In this document: positions 7,847 to 16,456 of the stretch, piece after piece
How positions within the stretch are numbered: position 1 is the stretch's first letter
How the letters are laid out: the number at the start of each line of letters is the position of its first letter
From: DATMNR01 sp963702765
Lineage (GTDB): Bacteria > Chloroflexota > Ktedonobacteria > Ktedonobacterales > Ktedonobacteraceae
Direction: 5' to 3'
Assembly: GCA_963702765.1 (NCBI GenBank)
Contig: CAVPEB010000053.1
Location: forward strand, 96,172 to 160,171
DNA length: 64,000 bases
Position numbers and translations under genes: made by a program
The notes under the pieces: generated by a model
The model's input: the letters and a program-made list of their open reading frames with translations, nothing else
Database searches by the model: none
What the model was told of the DNA's origin: nothing

Positions 7847-10657
7847 ATGGAACAACAATCAATATTCGATACTAGCGAACATAAACGGTTAATGAATAAT
7901 GGAGATGCCTGGAGGCATTGGGGACCGTATCTGAGCGAACGGGCATGGGGAACTGTACGCGAGGATTATAGTCCTGACGGAAATGCCTGGGAGTACTTAT
8001 CACATGATGCATCTCGATCAAGAGCTTATCGTTGGAATGAGGATGGGTTAGCTGGAATTAGCGATGATAAAGGGCAGATGTGCTTTGCTATTGCTCTCTG
8101 GAATGGCAATGATCCAATTCTCAAAGAGCGTCTGTTTGGCGTAACAGGACCTCAAGGGAACCACGGCGAAGATGTGAAAGAGGTGTATTTTTACCTTGAT
8201 AGTACGCCAACTCACAGCTATATGCGAATGCTGTATAAATATCCCCAGGTAGCGTATCCCTATCAACAACTCATCGATGAAAATAGAAGGCGTAGTAGGA
8301 AAGATCCAGAGTATGAGTTGTTAGATACGGGTGTTTTTGCTGACAACCGCTATTTTGATGTGTTTGTTGAATATGCCAAGTCTGCTCCCGACGATATTTT
8401 GATTCGTATCAGGGTTATCAATCGTGGGCCAGAGCCTGCCATGCTCTATCTGCTGCCTACTATCTGGTTTCGCAATACCTGGTCCTGGGATATCGATGAA
8501 AGGTCTCCTCTTCTAAAGCAAGGAGAGGTGGTTGCACAAAATGGGCGCGATAAAACTGGCGAAGTAGGGGATAAATCACGACCCTACGTGTTGATAGAGG
8601 CACAGCACGCCATCCTGGGTGATTATCATCTGTTTTGTGAAGCAACTATGCCATCCGATGATGTACTTTTCACCAATAACGATACAAATATGCAGCGGCT
8701 CTTTGGTGCTCCAAACGCTACTCCTTATGTCAAGGATGCCTTTCATGAATATCTTGTGCAGGGAAACACACTGGCGGTCAATCCGGCACGTGTCGGAACG
8801 AAGGCTTGTGCGTTATATACGCGAACAATCGCTGCTGGTGCATCATTCACCTGGCGTTTGCGACTCACTAAGGTAAAGAGCACCGATGACGAAGACAGAA
8901 ACTTTGCAGGACCTTTTGATGACTTCGAATCAATATTCAGATTGAGCTTGCGAGAAGCTGACGAGTTCTTTACAGCTCTTCAACCAGCTCACCTGGATGA
9001 GGATCAACGGCAAGTACATCGTCAGGCTATGGCAGGAATGCTGTGGAATAAACAGTTCTATCATTTTATTGTTGAGAAGTGGTTGCAAGGTGACCCGGAT
9101 CAACCATTGCCGCCAACAGAACGTAAGTATGGGCGTAATCGTGAATGGCGCCATCTGTACAATGAACGCGTGATGTCGATGCCGGACAAATGGGAATACC
9201 CCTGGTATGCCTCGTGGGACCTGGCATTTCATTGTATCCCGTTTGCGCTCATTGATAGCGATTTTGCTAAGAGCCAATTAGATCTGTTGATGCGAGAATG
9301 GTATATGCATCCAAATGGACAGCTTCCAGCATACGAGTGGGCTTTTGGAGATGTCAACCCGCCCGTGTTTGCCTGGGCTGCATGGCGAGTTTACAAAATT
9401 GACCAGGAGAAAACTGGTTATGCTGATCGTCAGTTTCTGGAGCGTGTCTTTCATAAACTGCTACTTAACTTTACGTGGTGGGTCAATCGTAAGGACTCAG
9501 AAGGTAAAAATGTCTTTCAAGGTGGATTTCTTGGACTTGACAATATCGGTGCATTTGATCGTAGCGCCCCTCTGCCAACGGGTGGCTTTATTGAGCAGAG
9601 TGATGGGACAAGTTGGATGGGTATGTTTAGCTTGAACATGATGACTATTGCGCTAGAACTGGCACTGAATAATCCTGTTTATGAAGATATCGCGTTGAAA
9701 TTTTTTGAACATTTTCTGGCTATTGCCGCTGCGATGAACAATATAGCAGATGAGGGAATCAGGCTCTGGGATGAAGAAGATGAATTTTTCTATGATGTGC
9801 TACATTTGCCAGACGATACGTATCACCCAATCAAAATTCGTTCACTCGTTGGACTGATCCCGTTGTGTGCGGTAGAGGTGCTAGATCCACAGGTGCTGGA
9901 TGCACTACCAACTTTCAAATACAACCTTACATGGTTTCTCAATTATCGTCCCGATCTTATGCACCTGGTTTCTCATTGGCAACAGCCTGAAGCCGGAGAA
10001 CGTCGTCTACTAGCACTGGTGCGTGGTCACCGTATGAAACGCCTTCTCAAACGTATGCTTGACTCTACGGAGTTTCTGAGCAACTTTGGTATTCGTTCTT
10101 TAAGTAAGTTTCATGCAACGCATCCATTTGAGTTACCTGTCGATGGTGTTACGTATCGCGTGCAATACGAGCCGGCTGAATCGCAATCCGAACTGTTTGG
10201 TGGTAACTCAAATTGGCGTGGCCCAATCTGGTTTCCTCTTAACTTCCTGCTTATCGAGTCTCTTCAGAAATTCTACTACTACTATGGCGATGATTTCAAA
10301 GTAGAGTGTCCTACAAATTCAGGCCAGTACCTGAATCTAAAAGAGGTTGCCGATGAGCTATCACAGCGCCTCGTTCGACTCTTCCTACGTGATACAACAG
10401 GTCGTAGATCTTTCAACGGTGATTCTGAATTATTTCAGCAAGATCCTCATTTCCGCGACTATCTTCTGTTTCATGAATTTTTTCATGGCGATAACGGCAC
10501 AGGTCTCGGCGCAAGTCATCAAACAGGCTGGACGGGTCTTGTCGCAATGCTGCTTCAGCATTCCGGAATACCAAGAGGCGATGATCCTATGGGAATTTCA
10601 AGTAGTGAGCACAGGCAAACTGTTCCGCTTGATTTTGAATTCCCTGGAAGAAGTTGA
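7847..10657 (+). CDS. GH63-type glucosidase (MGH1-like)
   Basis: A 936-aa protein without signal peptide. The N-terminal ~400 residues form a beta-sandwich region starting W-R-H-W-G-P-Y-L-S-E-R-A-W-G-T-V-R-E-D-Y; the rest is an (alpha/alpha) barrel with landmarks W-E-Y-P-W-Y-A-S-W-D-L-A-F-H, L-P-A-Y-E-W-A-F-G-D-V-N-P-P, L-W-D-E-E-D-E-F-F-Y-D and N-W-R-G-P-I-W-F-P-L-N. These are the hallmarks of bacterial relatives of mannosyl-oligosaccharide glucosidase (GH63), which hydrolyse alpha-glucosides such as trehalose-like or glucosylated compounds; the substrate cannot be deduced here. Acts in the cytoplasm as predicted. Converges with the thiolase gene, 19 nt apart. Confidence 0.88.
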   Translation: MEQQSIFDTSEHKRLMNNGDAWRHWGPYLSERAWGTVREDYSPDGNAWEYLSHDASRSRAYRWNEDGLAGISDDKGQMCFAIALWNGNDPILKERLFGVTGPQGNHGEDVKEVYFYLDSTPTHSYMRMLYKYPQVAYPYQQLIDENRRRSRKDPEYELLDTGVFADNRYFDVFVEYAKSAPDDILIRIRVINRGPEPAMLYLLPTIWFRNTWSWDIDERSPLLKQGEVVAQNGRDKTGEVGDKSRPYVLIEAQHAILGDYHLFCEATMPSDDVLFTNNDTNMQRLFGAPNATPYVKDAFHEYLVQGNTLAVNPARVGTKACALYTRTIAAGASFTWRLRLTKVKSTDDEDRNFAGPFDDFESIFRLSLREADEFFTALQPAHLDEDQRQVHRQAMAGMLWNKQFYHFIVEKWLQGDPDQPLPPTERKYGRNREWRHLYNERVMSMPDKWEYPWYASWDLAFHCIPFALIDSDFAKSQLDLLMREWYMHPNGQLPAYEWAFGDVNPPVFAWAAWRVYKIDQEKTGYADRQFLERVFHKLLLNFTWWVNRKDSEGKNVFQGGFLGLDNIGAFDRSAPLPTGGFIEQSDGTSWMGMFSLNMMTIALELALNNPVYEDIALKFFEHFLAIAAAMNNIADEGIRLWDEEDEFFYDVLHLPDDTYHPIKIRSLVGLIPLCAVEVLDPQVLDALPTFKYNLTWFLNYRPDLMHLVSHWQQPEAGERRLLALVRGHRMKRLLKRMLDSTEFLSNFGIRSLSKFHATHPFELPVDGVTYRVQYEPAESQSELFGGNSNWRGPIWFPLNFLLIESLQKFYYYYGDDFKVECPTNSGQYLNLKEVADELSQRLVRLFLRDTTGRRSFNGDSELFQQDPHFRDYLLFHEFFHGDNGTGLGASHQTGWTGLVAMLLQHSGIPRGDDPMGISSSEHRQTVPLDFEFPGRS

Positions 10658-10676
10658 CCTTAGCGCATAATTACAC

Positions 10677-11828
10677 TCATCTTCCTAAAATCGTAGTAGC
10701 TTGCGACGAAAGCAATCCTCCGCTGCCGTGAGCAACTGCTAGCATTGCGTTTTCAACTTGTCTTGGGCCACATTGACCACGCAATTGACGGGTGGCTTCG
10801 ATAATGAGGAAGATGCCACGCATACCAGGATGATTGGAAGATAAACCTCCGCCATCTGTATTGACAGGTAATTGGCCGCCCAATGAGATACGGCCTTCCT
10901 GCACAAATGCTCCTCCCTCGCCTTTCTTACAAAATCCTAGATCTTCAAGTAACAATAATACAGTGATGGTGAAAGAATCATATATCATCGCCATATCTAT
11001 ATCACCTGGTGTTACTCCAGCTTCTGAGAAGGCTCGTGGTGCAGTAGTTGCTGCGGCGGTGACAGTCAAATCAGGCATTTGCGAGATCTGAGCATGCGTA
11101 TGGCTTTCACTGCTTCCCAGTACAAAAATGGGAGGTTGCTTCAGGTCTCTGGCGCGTTCTTCTGTCGTGACCAATACGGCACCTCCGCCATCGCTGACAA
11201 CGCAACAGTCAAGTAGATGTAGCGGGTCAGCAATCATTCGCGAATCGAGGACATCTTGCACAGTGATTACATCACGATACATCGCGAGAGGATTGAGACT
11301 GGCATGCATGCGTGTCGTTACAGCAATTGCCGCAAGCTGTTCCGAAGTTGTTCCATACTGGTACATGTGCCTGCGAGCTGCCATCGCGTAAGCTCCAACA
11401 AGTGTATTGCCATATGGAGATTCGTAAGTTGCTTCGGGAATGGTCGCTGGCCTTGTTCCTGTGCCGATCATACGGCCGCGGCTGGAGAGCTGATTGCTGG
11501 CATAACTGATCAAGGCTACTTCGCATTTGCCTGCGCGAATTGCGGCAACCGCATGATTCAGATGGGCTTCAAAGGAGGAACCTCCGATAGAGGTACTATC
11601 ACTGTAGCGTGGAAAAAGCTGTAGATATTCACAAAGCATCACTGTCGGCATTCCTAAAGTTTGCGAGCTACAAAACACGCCATCAATATCTGCTTTGCGT
11701 AGTCCGCTATCAACTAGCGCGCGCTGCAGAGCCTGTGCATGCAATTGCATTTCGGTCATATGAGGAACCCGGCCATAATCTGATTCAGCGACACCGACAA
11801 TCGCTATACGTCCGTTATAAGCAGGCAT
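10677..11828 (-). CDS. thiolase-like protein, SCP2 type
   Basis: Matches the thiolase superfamily in order: I-A-I-V-G-V-A-E-S-D-Y-G-R, D-I-D-G-V-F-C-S-S, a glycine-rich turn S-I-G-G-S-S-F-E-A-H, D-C-C-V-V-S-D-G-G-G-A-V-L-V, S-N-H-P-G-M-R-G, and a C-terminal A-V-A-H-G-S-G-G. The nucleophilic cysteine expected in the glycine-rich turn is not present (Ser/Gly there), so it may not be a true acyl-CoA thiolase. AAGGAG precedes the ATG. In many bacteria such proteins pair with a DUF35 zinc-ribbon/OB-fold partner, which is exactly the divergent gene at 12272, so the two probably form a complex acting on an acyl-CoA. Confidence 0.85.
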   Translation of the reverse strand: MPAYNGRIAIVGVAESDYGRVPHMTEMQLHAQALQRALVDSGLRKADIDGVFCSSQTLGMPTVMLCEYLQLFPRYSDSTSIGGSSFEAHLNHAVAAIRAGKCEVALISYASNQLSSRGRMIGTGTRPATIPEATYESPYGNTLVGAYAMAARRHMYQYGTTSEQLAAIAVTTRMHASLNPLAMYRDVITVQDVLDSRMIADPLHLLDCCVVSDGGGAVLVTTEERARDLKQPPIFVLGSSESHTHAQISQMPDLTVTAAATTAPRAFSEAGVTPGDIDMAMIYDSFTITVLLLLEDLGFCKKGEGGAFVQEGRISLGGQLPVNTDGGGLSSNHPGMRGIFLIIEATRQLRGQCGPRQVENAMLAVAHGSGGLLSSQATTILGR

Positions 11829-12271
11829 AAGGTGGTTGCTCCTTCGCTCGTTAGATGTCCAGGTATTTGTGCGTATATTGTGGCTGGCCCGGTGACCCGA
11901 TTATAGCCTTTTTACTTGTGGTAAAACAAGAGGAACATCTTAAAGAAGCAATATTCTGTGAAATGGTTGCTGATCAATAAGCTACCATCAATATAACGTT
12001 TATAACATTTGTAACAATTTCTTGCATCACATATAACGGTTGTAAACAATATTTCCGAAAATACTATTTGGACGTATATTTCTTCAGACTTGTGCTCTAC
12101 CTTTAGCATGGAGTATGAGAATTTGGGAGTATCTCCAGTTGTAATTGTAACGCTTGCATCAGTTGCATCACTTGTAACTGTATGATTTATAAAAGTGTGA
12201 GTTGTTTATGGCAGTATCAGGTCTAAGATGGTAAGATACCCTACAGTAAGCGAATAAGAGAAAGGGTCCAA
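11829..12271. other. divergent intergenic region of thiolase and DUF35 genes
   Basis: About 440 AT-rich bases with no supported gene. It contains the promoters of the divergent thiolase-like and DUF35 genes and several imperfect runs around GTTGTAAC/GTTATA, possibly operator half-sites, but nothing certain. Confidence 0.4.
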
Positions 12272-12688
12272 ATGGCAGAATCTACTCGACCAAAACCATT
12301 ACCAGTAATAACGGAAGAGAATCGTCCTTTCTGGGAAGGATGCCAGCAGGGAAAATTACTGTTGCAACAATGTAGTAAGTGTTATCACTATCAATTTTAT
12401 CCGCGATTATACTGTATGCAATGTAGTTCAGAGACTCTGCAATGGGTTGAAGCTAATGGACGAGGTGTCATCTACTCCTTTACAATTATTTACCAGAATA
12501 AGTCACCTGAGTTTGTACATGAAACCCCATACAACGTGGCGATTGTGCAATTAGAAGAAGGTCCCCGCCTTTTGAGTAATATTGTCGATGTTGGTGCAAC
12601 GGAATTGCAAGTTGATCTACCTGTGACCGTGGTCTTTGACCAGGTAACTGATACGATCACTTTGCCTCGCTTTAGACCACTCCGTTAA
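12272..12688 (+). CDS. Zn-ribbon OB-fold (DUF35) protein
   Basis: 138 aa. Residues ~18-30 have the helix start F-W-E-G-C-Q-Q-G-K-L-L-L-Q-Q-C; the rubredoxin-like zinc ribbon uses C-S-K-C and C-M-Q-C pairs (residues ~35-55), followed by the OB-fold (G-R-G-V-I-Y-S-F-T-I-I-Y ... P-Y-N-V-A-I-V-Q-L-E-E-G-P-R-L-L-S-N-I). In the family this subunit binds and positions acyl-CoA for a partner thiolase or hydratase, here the divergent thiolase-like gene. AAAGGG sits 6 nt before the ATG. Confident family, unknown substrate. Confidence 0.9.
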   Translation: MAESTRPKPLPVITEENRPFWEGCQQGKLLLQQCSKCYHYQFYPRLYCMQCSSETLQWVEANGRGVIYSFTIIYQNKSPEFVHETPYNVAIVQLEEGPRLLSNIVDVGATELQVDLPVTVVFDQVTDTITLPRFRPLR

Positions 12689-12702
12689 ATATTCAGACCA
12701 TT

Positions 12703-13479
12703 TCATATGAAATACTCTTCTACTTGCATCTGTTTCCAAAGCCTGATCTTTGTAATGCCTAGTTCGTATAGCATATGCTCTGTTTGCTGATGTGCCTGTG
12801 CTATGCCTCTGGGATTGTGCGCGTCCGAGCCAACACTAATAGGTGTGCGATGCAGCAAGCAGGCTTTAGCAAGCCTGCGCACGAGACTATGATAACGTAA
12901 CATATCGAACCCGTTGATCTCCAATGCGACATCATAACTTGTCGCTTCAGCAGCCAGGCGTTCAAGTTCTTCATCAAAAGTTGGCGGGAGATAAGGATTA
13001 TTCACACGTAATCGCACGGGATGACTAATGACGCTGAAATACCCGCTCCTGACTGCTTTACGCAATAGTTCAAAGTATTGAAGCCAGAGAGTTTCCCCTT
13101 CTTCTCTGCTCCATTTGTAATTTCTTTCAAATTGAACACCATTGATTTCATGCACAGAACCAATCAAAAAATCCCAGTCATATTCTTGAATGAATGCATA
13201 TATCAGCTCATTCTTTTCAGGAATAAAGTCCACTTCCAGACCCAGACGTATTTCAACGTTTGCCTGAGTGGCTGCTGCAAGAACATCTCCGGTATACTTG
13301 CTGAAAGTGAGTAGAGGCCCTTCTGGTTCAAGATGATGTAGTGCGATTCGTGTTTCTTGCATTTGAAAGACATGTTCAGAAAGGCCAAGTACTCGTAATC
13401 CCTTCTGCTGGGCTGCCATGGCCATTTGCAAAGCAGAGCTGCGTGATAGATGACTATGCATGTCAGTATCTATGGTCAT
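12703..13479 (-). CDS. PHP-domain phosphatase, histidinol-phosphatase (HisK) type
   Basis: 258 aa. PHP metal ligands are visible in order: D-M-H-S-H at residues 6-10, E near residue 35 (L-S-E-H), G-L-E-V-D near residue 80, G-S-V-H-E near 110, S-H-P near 150, and G-S-D-A-H near 217. This set is that of trinuclear PHP phosphoesterases such as HisK, which dephosphorylates histidinol phosphate. No other his gene is nearby, so a different phosphoester is possible. GGGAGA precedes the ATG. Confidence 0.85.
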   Translation of the reverse strand: MTIDTDMHSHLSRSSALQMAMAAQQKGLRVLGLSEHVFQMQETRIALHHLEPEGPLLTFSKYTGDVLAAATQANVEIRLGLEVDFIPEKNELIYAFIQEYDWDFLIGSVHEINGVQFERNYKWSREEGETLWLQYFELLRKAVRSGYFSVISHPVRLRVNNPYLPPTFDEELERLAAEATSYDVALEINGFDMLRYHSLVRRLAKACLLHRTPISVGSDAHNPRGIAQAHQQTEHMLYELGITKIRLWKQMQVEEYFI

Positions 13480-13521
13480 CTAAGATCTATTCTCCCCTGG
13501 GTTCATGTTACGGAGGTTCAC

Positions 13522-14215
13522 TCACTGACGAACAACTGAGATAGCGAAACCATCGGTATAGTCATCATCCATTGCAAGGTCAAGCGAAATCAAGCGTGGA
13601 TCACTGGCGATGCGTTTGTTATATGCTACGATGCCAGCCATGCCTTCATCTTGAGGTTCTTCGAAGCCTTTGCCATTTCGTATGCAGTTGTCCGCAACAA
13701 TGATGCTTCCAGGCCGTGACAGGCGTAGTGCCCAATCGAGGTACTGTGGATAGGGAGGCTTATCAGCATCGATGAAGATGAGATCAAAGGGCGCTTCTTG
13801 TTCGAGATGTGGAAGCAAGTCAAGAGCATTGCCAACGCGAACCTCTGCTCGATCACTTACACCTGCCTGTGTGAATGCATCACGCACTAACTCAGCATGT
13901 ATTGGATTTATTTCCAGGGTAATGAAGCGGCCGTCGGCAGGTAATGCTCGAGATAGCCAGATACCACTATAGCCCACCCAACGAGCCAATTTCCAGAATT
14001 TTGTGCGCATTACAGGCAACAGCCAGGAGGTGTAGGAATTTCCCCTGGATAGGAGAAATTTGAATTTCAGGTAATCCAGCCCTTTTTGCAGCTTCTAAAG
14101 CATGTTTTAACCCATCATCTTCAGCAGCAAACGTACGAGTAATCGCTTCTGTAATATTGCGACGAGTTATTGCCTCTTGTTGTAATCCTGTCATCTCTGA
14201 ATTGTCTTGAACCAT
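13522..14215 (-). pseudogene. O-methyltransferase (AdoMet-dependent), +1 frameshift
   Basis: Two overlapping frames complete one protein. The first (14215 to ~13975) gives the helical N-terminus and K-I-L-E-I-G-S-L-G-G; the second (from ~13972) continues Y-S-G-I-W-L-S-R-A-L, then F-I-T-L-E-I-N, D-L-I-F-I-D-A-D-K, G-S-I-I-V-A-D-N-C, ending near residue 230. This is the catechol O-methyltransferase-type family (PF01596), with AdoMet motif E-I-G-x-L-G-G-Y-S and metal ligands D-A-D-K and D-N. Total length 694 nt is 3n+1; removing the C after GGTGGG near 13972 restores L-G-G-Y-S-G-I-W. Either a recent inactivation or a sequencing error. Confidence 0.85.
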
Positions 14216-14544
14216 AATGGAAAGTTCCTTTCGTGAACTAATTTCTTATAGTCTTTTGTTTAAAAGCACTGCGTTTGCTATACTATTAGCGGATTCGGTG
14301 CATTATTCAATTGGACTTGCATGAAGTCATGTGGAATCAGCTTTTCAAGCGAAAGATTGCGCTGTTTTTTAGTGCTACCAAAGCAGATTGTCCTTATTAT
14401 GCTTTATTATTATCTATAATAGCAAAATCGAAGGGAGGTGTCTTGTTAGTAACTAGCGAATAGAGAAGCAATCTCTATGAAAATCATTCAAGTCTTCTCC
14501 TATTAGGGAGAAAGTAGTTTCATAATTTGGAGGATTTTTATCAT
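14216..14544. other. divergent intergenic region
   Basis: About 330 AT-rich bases between the frameshifted methyltransferase and the DUF308 gene. No coding frame. It carries the DUF308 gene's GGAGGA ribosome site (14529-14534) and should contain two divergent promoters. Confidence 0.4.
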
Positions 14545-15090
14545 ATGGCAAGTAATACTGCAACTGCTGTTGAGGCCCCAGGATTTCCCTGGTGGGTAGT
14601 CCTCATTGAAGGTATCTTTGCACTGATTTTCGGACTTTTTTTAATCACTGCACCTGGTTCTACTTCAGTATTCCTGGTTACAGTACTAGGATTCTACTGG
14701 CTCATCCGCGGAATATTCTCGATAGTCGAGATCTTTATCCCCAATACTGGCACTCATTGGGGATGGCTATTGTTTATGGGCATTCTCGGTATTATTGCTG
14801 GAATGGTAGTGCTTCGTCACCCATTATATGCTACCGCACTAGTAGGCACTTTCCTGATAGTCTTTTTGGCTGTTGATGGATTGATCATGGGTATTGTGGG
14901 ATTGATCAAGGCTTTTACCGGTGGAGGTTGGGGACCAGGCATTCTTGGAATATTGACCATCATAATTGCACTCTTCTTATTCGCAAACGTTTTTGGAGCA
15001 GTCCTTGCTCTACCTGTCATCCTGGGCGCATTTATGATTGTTGGTGGTATTGTTGCCATCTTCTATTCATTCCGTATCCGTAGGGCTTAA
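14545..15090 (+). CDS. HdeD-like DUF308 membrane protein
   Basis: 181 aa with six predicted membrane segments in three Gly-rich pairs (for example L-I-E-G-I-F-A-L-I-F-G-L-F-L, V-T-V-L-G-F-Y-W-L-I-R-G-I, L-L-F-M-G-I-L-G-I-I-A-G-M-V, T-A-L-V-G-T-F-L-I-V-F-L). The repeated F-G-L/ W-L-I-R-G pattern is that of the HdeD/DUF308 family, inner-membrane proteins linked to acid resistance in enterobacteria; in Chloroflexota the role is unknown. GGAGGA 10 nt upstream fixes the ATG at 14545 rather than an in-frame TTG at 14527. Monocistronic, ending in a hairpin terminator. Confidence 0.85.
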   Translation: MASNTATAVEAPGFPWWVVLIEGIFALIFGLFLITAPGSTSVFLVTVLGFYWLIRGIFSIVEIFIPNTGTHWGWLLFMGILGIIAGMVVLRHPLYATALVGTFLIVFLAVDGLIMGIVGLIKAFTGGGWGPGILGILTIIIALFLFANVFGAVLALPVILGAFMIVGGIVAIFYSFRIRRA

Positions 15091-15110
15091 TACACTCAAA
15101 GATCTCAACG

Positions 15111-15139
15111 AGGAGCAGGATAATCAACATCCTGCTCCT
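15111..15139 (+). terminator. hairpin terminator after DUF308 gene
   Basis: Perfect 10-bp stem AGGAGCAGGA (15111-15120) and TCCTGCTCCT (15130-15139), 9-nt loop, followed by TGTTGTTCG. The remaining ~400 bases to 15543 contain no supported gene. Confidence 0.7.
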
Positions 15140-15543
15140 TGTTGTTCGTCAATGTGAATATTTGATGTGGGAAAGGATCATCATTGTAATTCTGCAATTG
15201 ATTTTTCACGGAAGAAACAGCCATTCTTGCGCATGGGTTAAAGAGGGAAAAGCGAGTTGGATACACATCACAAGATTTTATCAACATCGCAGACATTCCT
15301 TGACTTACTCTTCTTCTGCCAGTATACTCAATATATGAGTACTTAAAACTTGAGTTTGGACATTACTCTCATTAAGAAATGCGCTTCGTCTTTACAGTGA
15401 TGTCAAACTACTCCACTCGGTGCAGCGAGCGGTGCAAGGGAAAGTACTCTTATTGTTTGAAAATCTGAAAATGTTCTGTCCTTCAATTTTTGTCCCTCGT
15501 ACATTTAGCAGAGGTGGATAATGTTGAATTTGTATTAGCTTAA

Positions 15544-16347
15544 TCACATATTCTTTCGGCTTTTGATGAAAATAAAATCGTTCGTAAAACTTGCAAGCTG
15601 ACCATCAGGCTTTTGTACTATTTCAAAATATGTATGTATACGATTATTACTTTCTAAAATATACTGCGATAGCCTGGCTTTTTCGTCTAAAGGCATTTGT
15701 GAGCGGGCAGTCCAATCATCATATTCGTGTGTTTTTCGAAAGAATTCCATATGTTCGATTGATAGATCTGCTTCCTTTAAAAGCGCTTGCCACTCCTCCG
15801 ATGTGCATGATCTCCCATGAGATGGGTCACGCCATTTTTCGATGGTATTGTCGAATATGTCGAGTTCTTCATCGCTTGGCGCCATGCAATCAATCAGCAG
15901 GAATAGTCCTCCCGTTTTTAAGACTCGCGCAACTTCAAACACGAATTTGGATAAATCTGGAAAATGGTGTGGTGCGATTCTGCACGTAACGCGATCAAAA
16001 CTTTCTGACGAAAATGGAAGTTGTTCAGCATCTGCCACTTGAAAGAGTGCATTGGTTACACCTTGAGCCAGTATAAACTCCCGCGCTTTTTCAAGCATGC
16101 GAGGCGTCAAATCTGTGACTGTTACCTGAGATACAAATGGCGCGATGGCAAGAGCTGTGTGTCCACCTCCAGTGGCGATATCGAGAGCTGTAAGTTGTGG
16201 ATTCCACTCTCCCAATTCAATGAGGCGTTGTAAGTCGTCTCCAGAACGATGTGAGAAACTGGTGACATAGTTTGCGGCAGTGCGCGAAAAATAGTCCTGT
16301 ACCTGTGATTTTTTCAGTTCATCGTCTGGCTGAGATGTATCTGTCAT
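15544..16347 (-). CDS. class I SAM-dependent methyltransferase
   Basis: 267 aa of the UbiE/Methyltransf_11 type. Motif I is A-L-D-I-A-T-G-G-G-H-T-A-L-A; motif post-I V-T-V-T-D-L-T-P-R-M-L-E; motif II F-D-R-V-T-C-R-I-A-P-H-H-F; motif III V-L-K-T-G-G-L-F-L-L-I-D. The N-terminus (V-Q-D-Y-F-S-R-T-A-A-N-Y-V) is typical of enzymes methylating small acceptors or quinone precursors; the substrate is not inferable. ATG 16347 preferred to the upstream TTG since AGGAGAAGGG lies ahead of it. Confidence 0.85.
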   Translation of the reverse strand: MTDTSQPDDELKKSQVQDYFSRTAANYVTSFSHRSGDDLQRLIELGEWNPQLTALDIATGGGHTALAIAPFVSQVTVTDLTPRMLEKAREFILAQGVTNALFQVADAEQLPFSSESFDRVTCRIAPHHFPDLSKFVFEVARVLKTGGLFLLIDCMAPSDEELDIFDNTIEKWRDPSHGRSCTSEEWQALLKEADLSIEHMEFFRKTHEYDDWTARSQMPLDEKARLSQYILESNNRIHTYFEIVQKPDGQLASFTNDFIFIKSRKNM

Positions 16348-16456
16348 ATGTGAATATTTCCCTTCTCCTGGTATGTAAGTTGTGTCCAACCTGATATCTA
16401 TATTATACTGGCAGTAATATTGAAAGCTTTCATCATCATGAATGTGGAAAAAGTGA

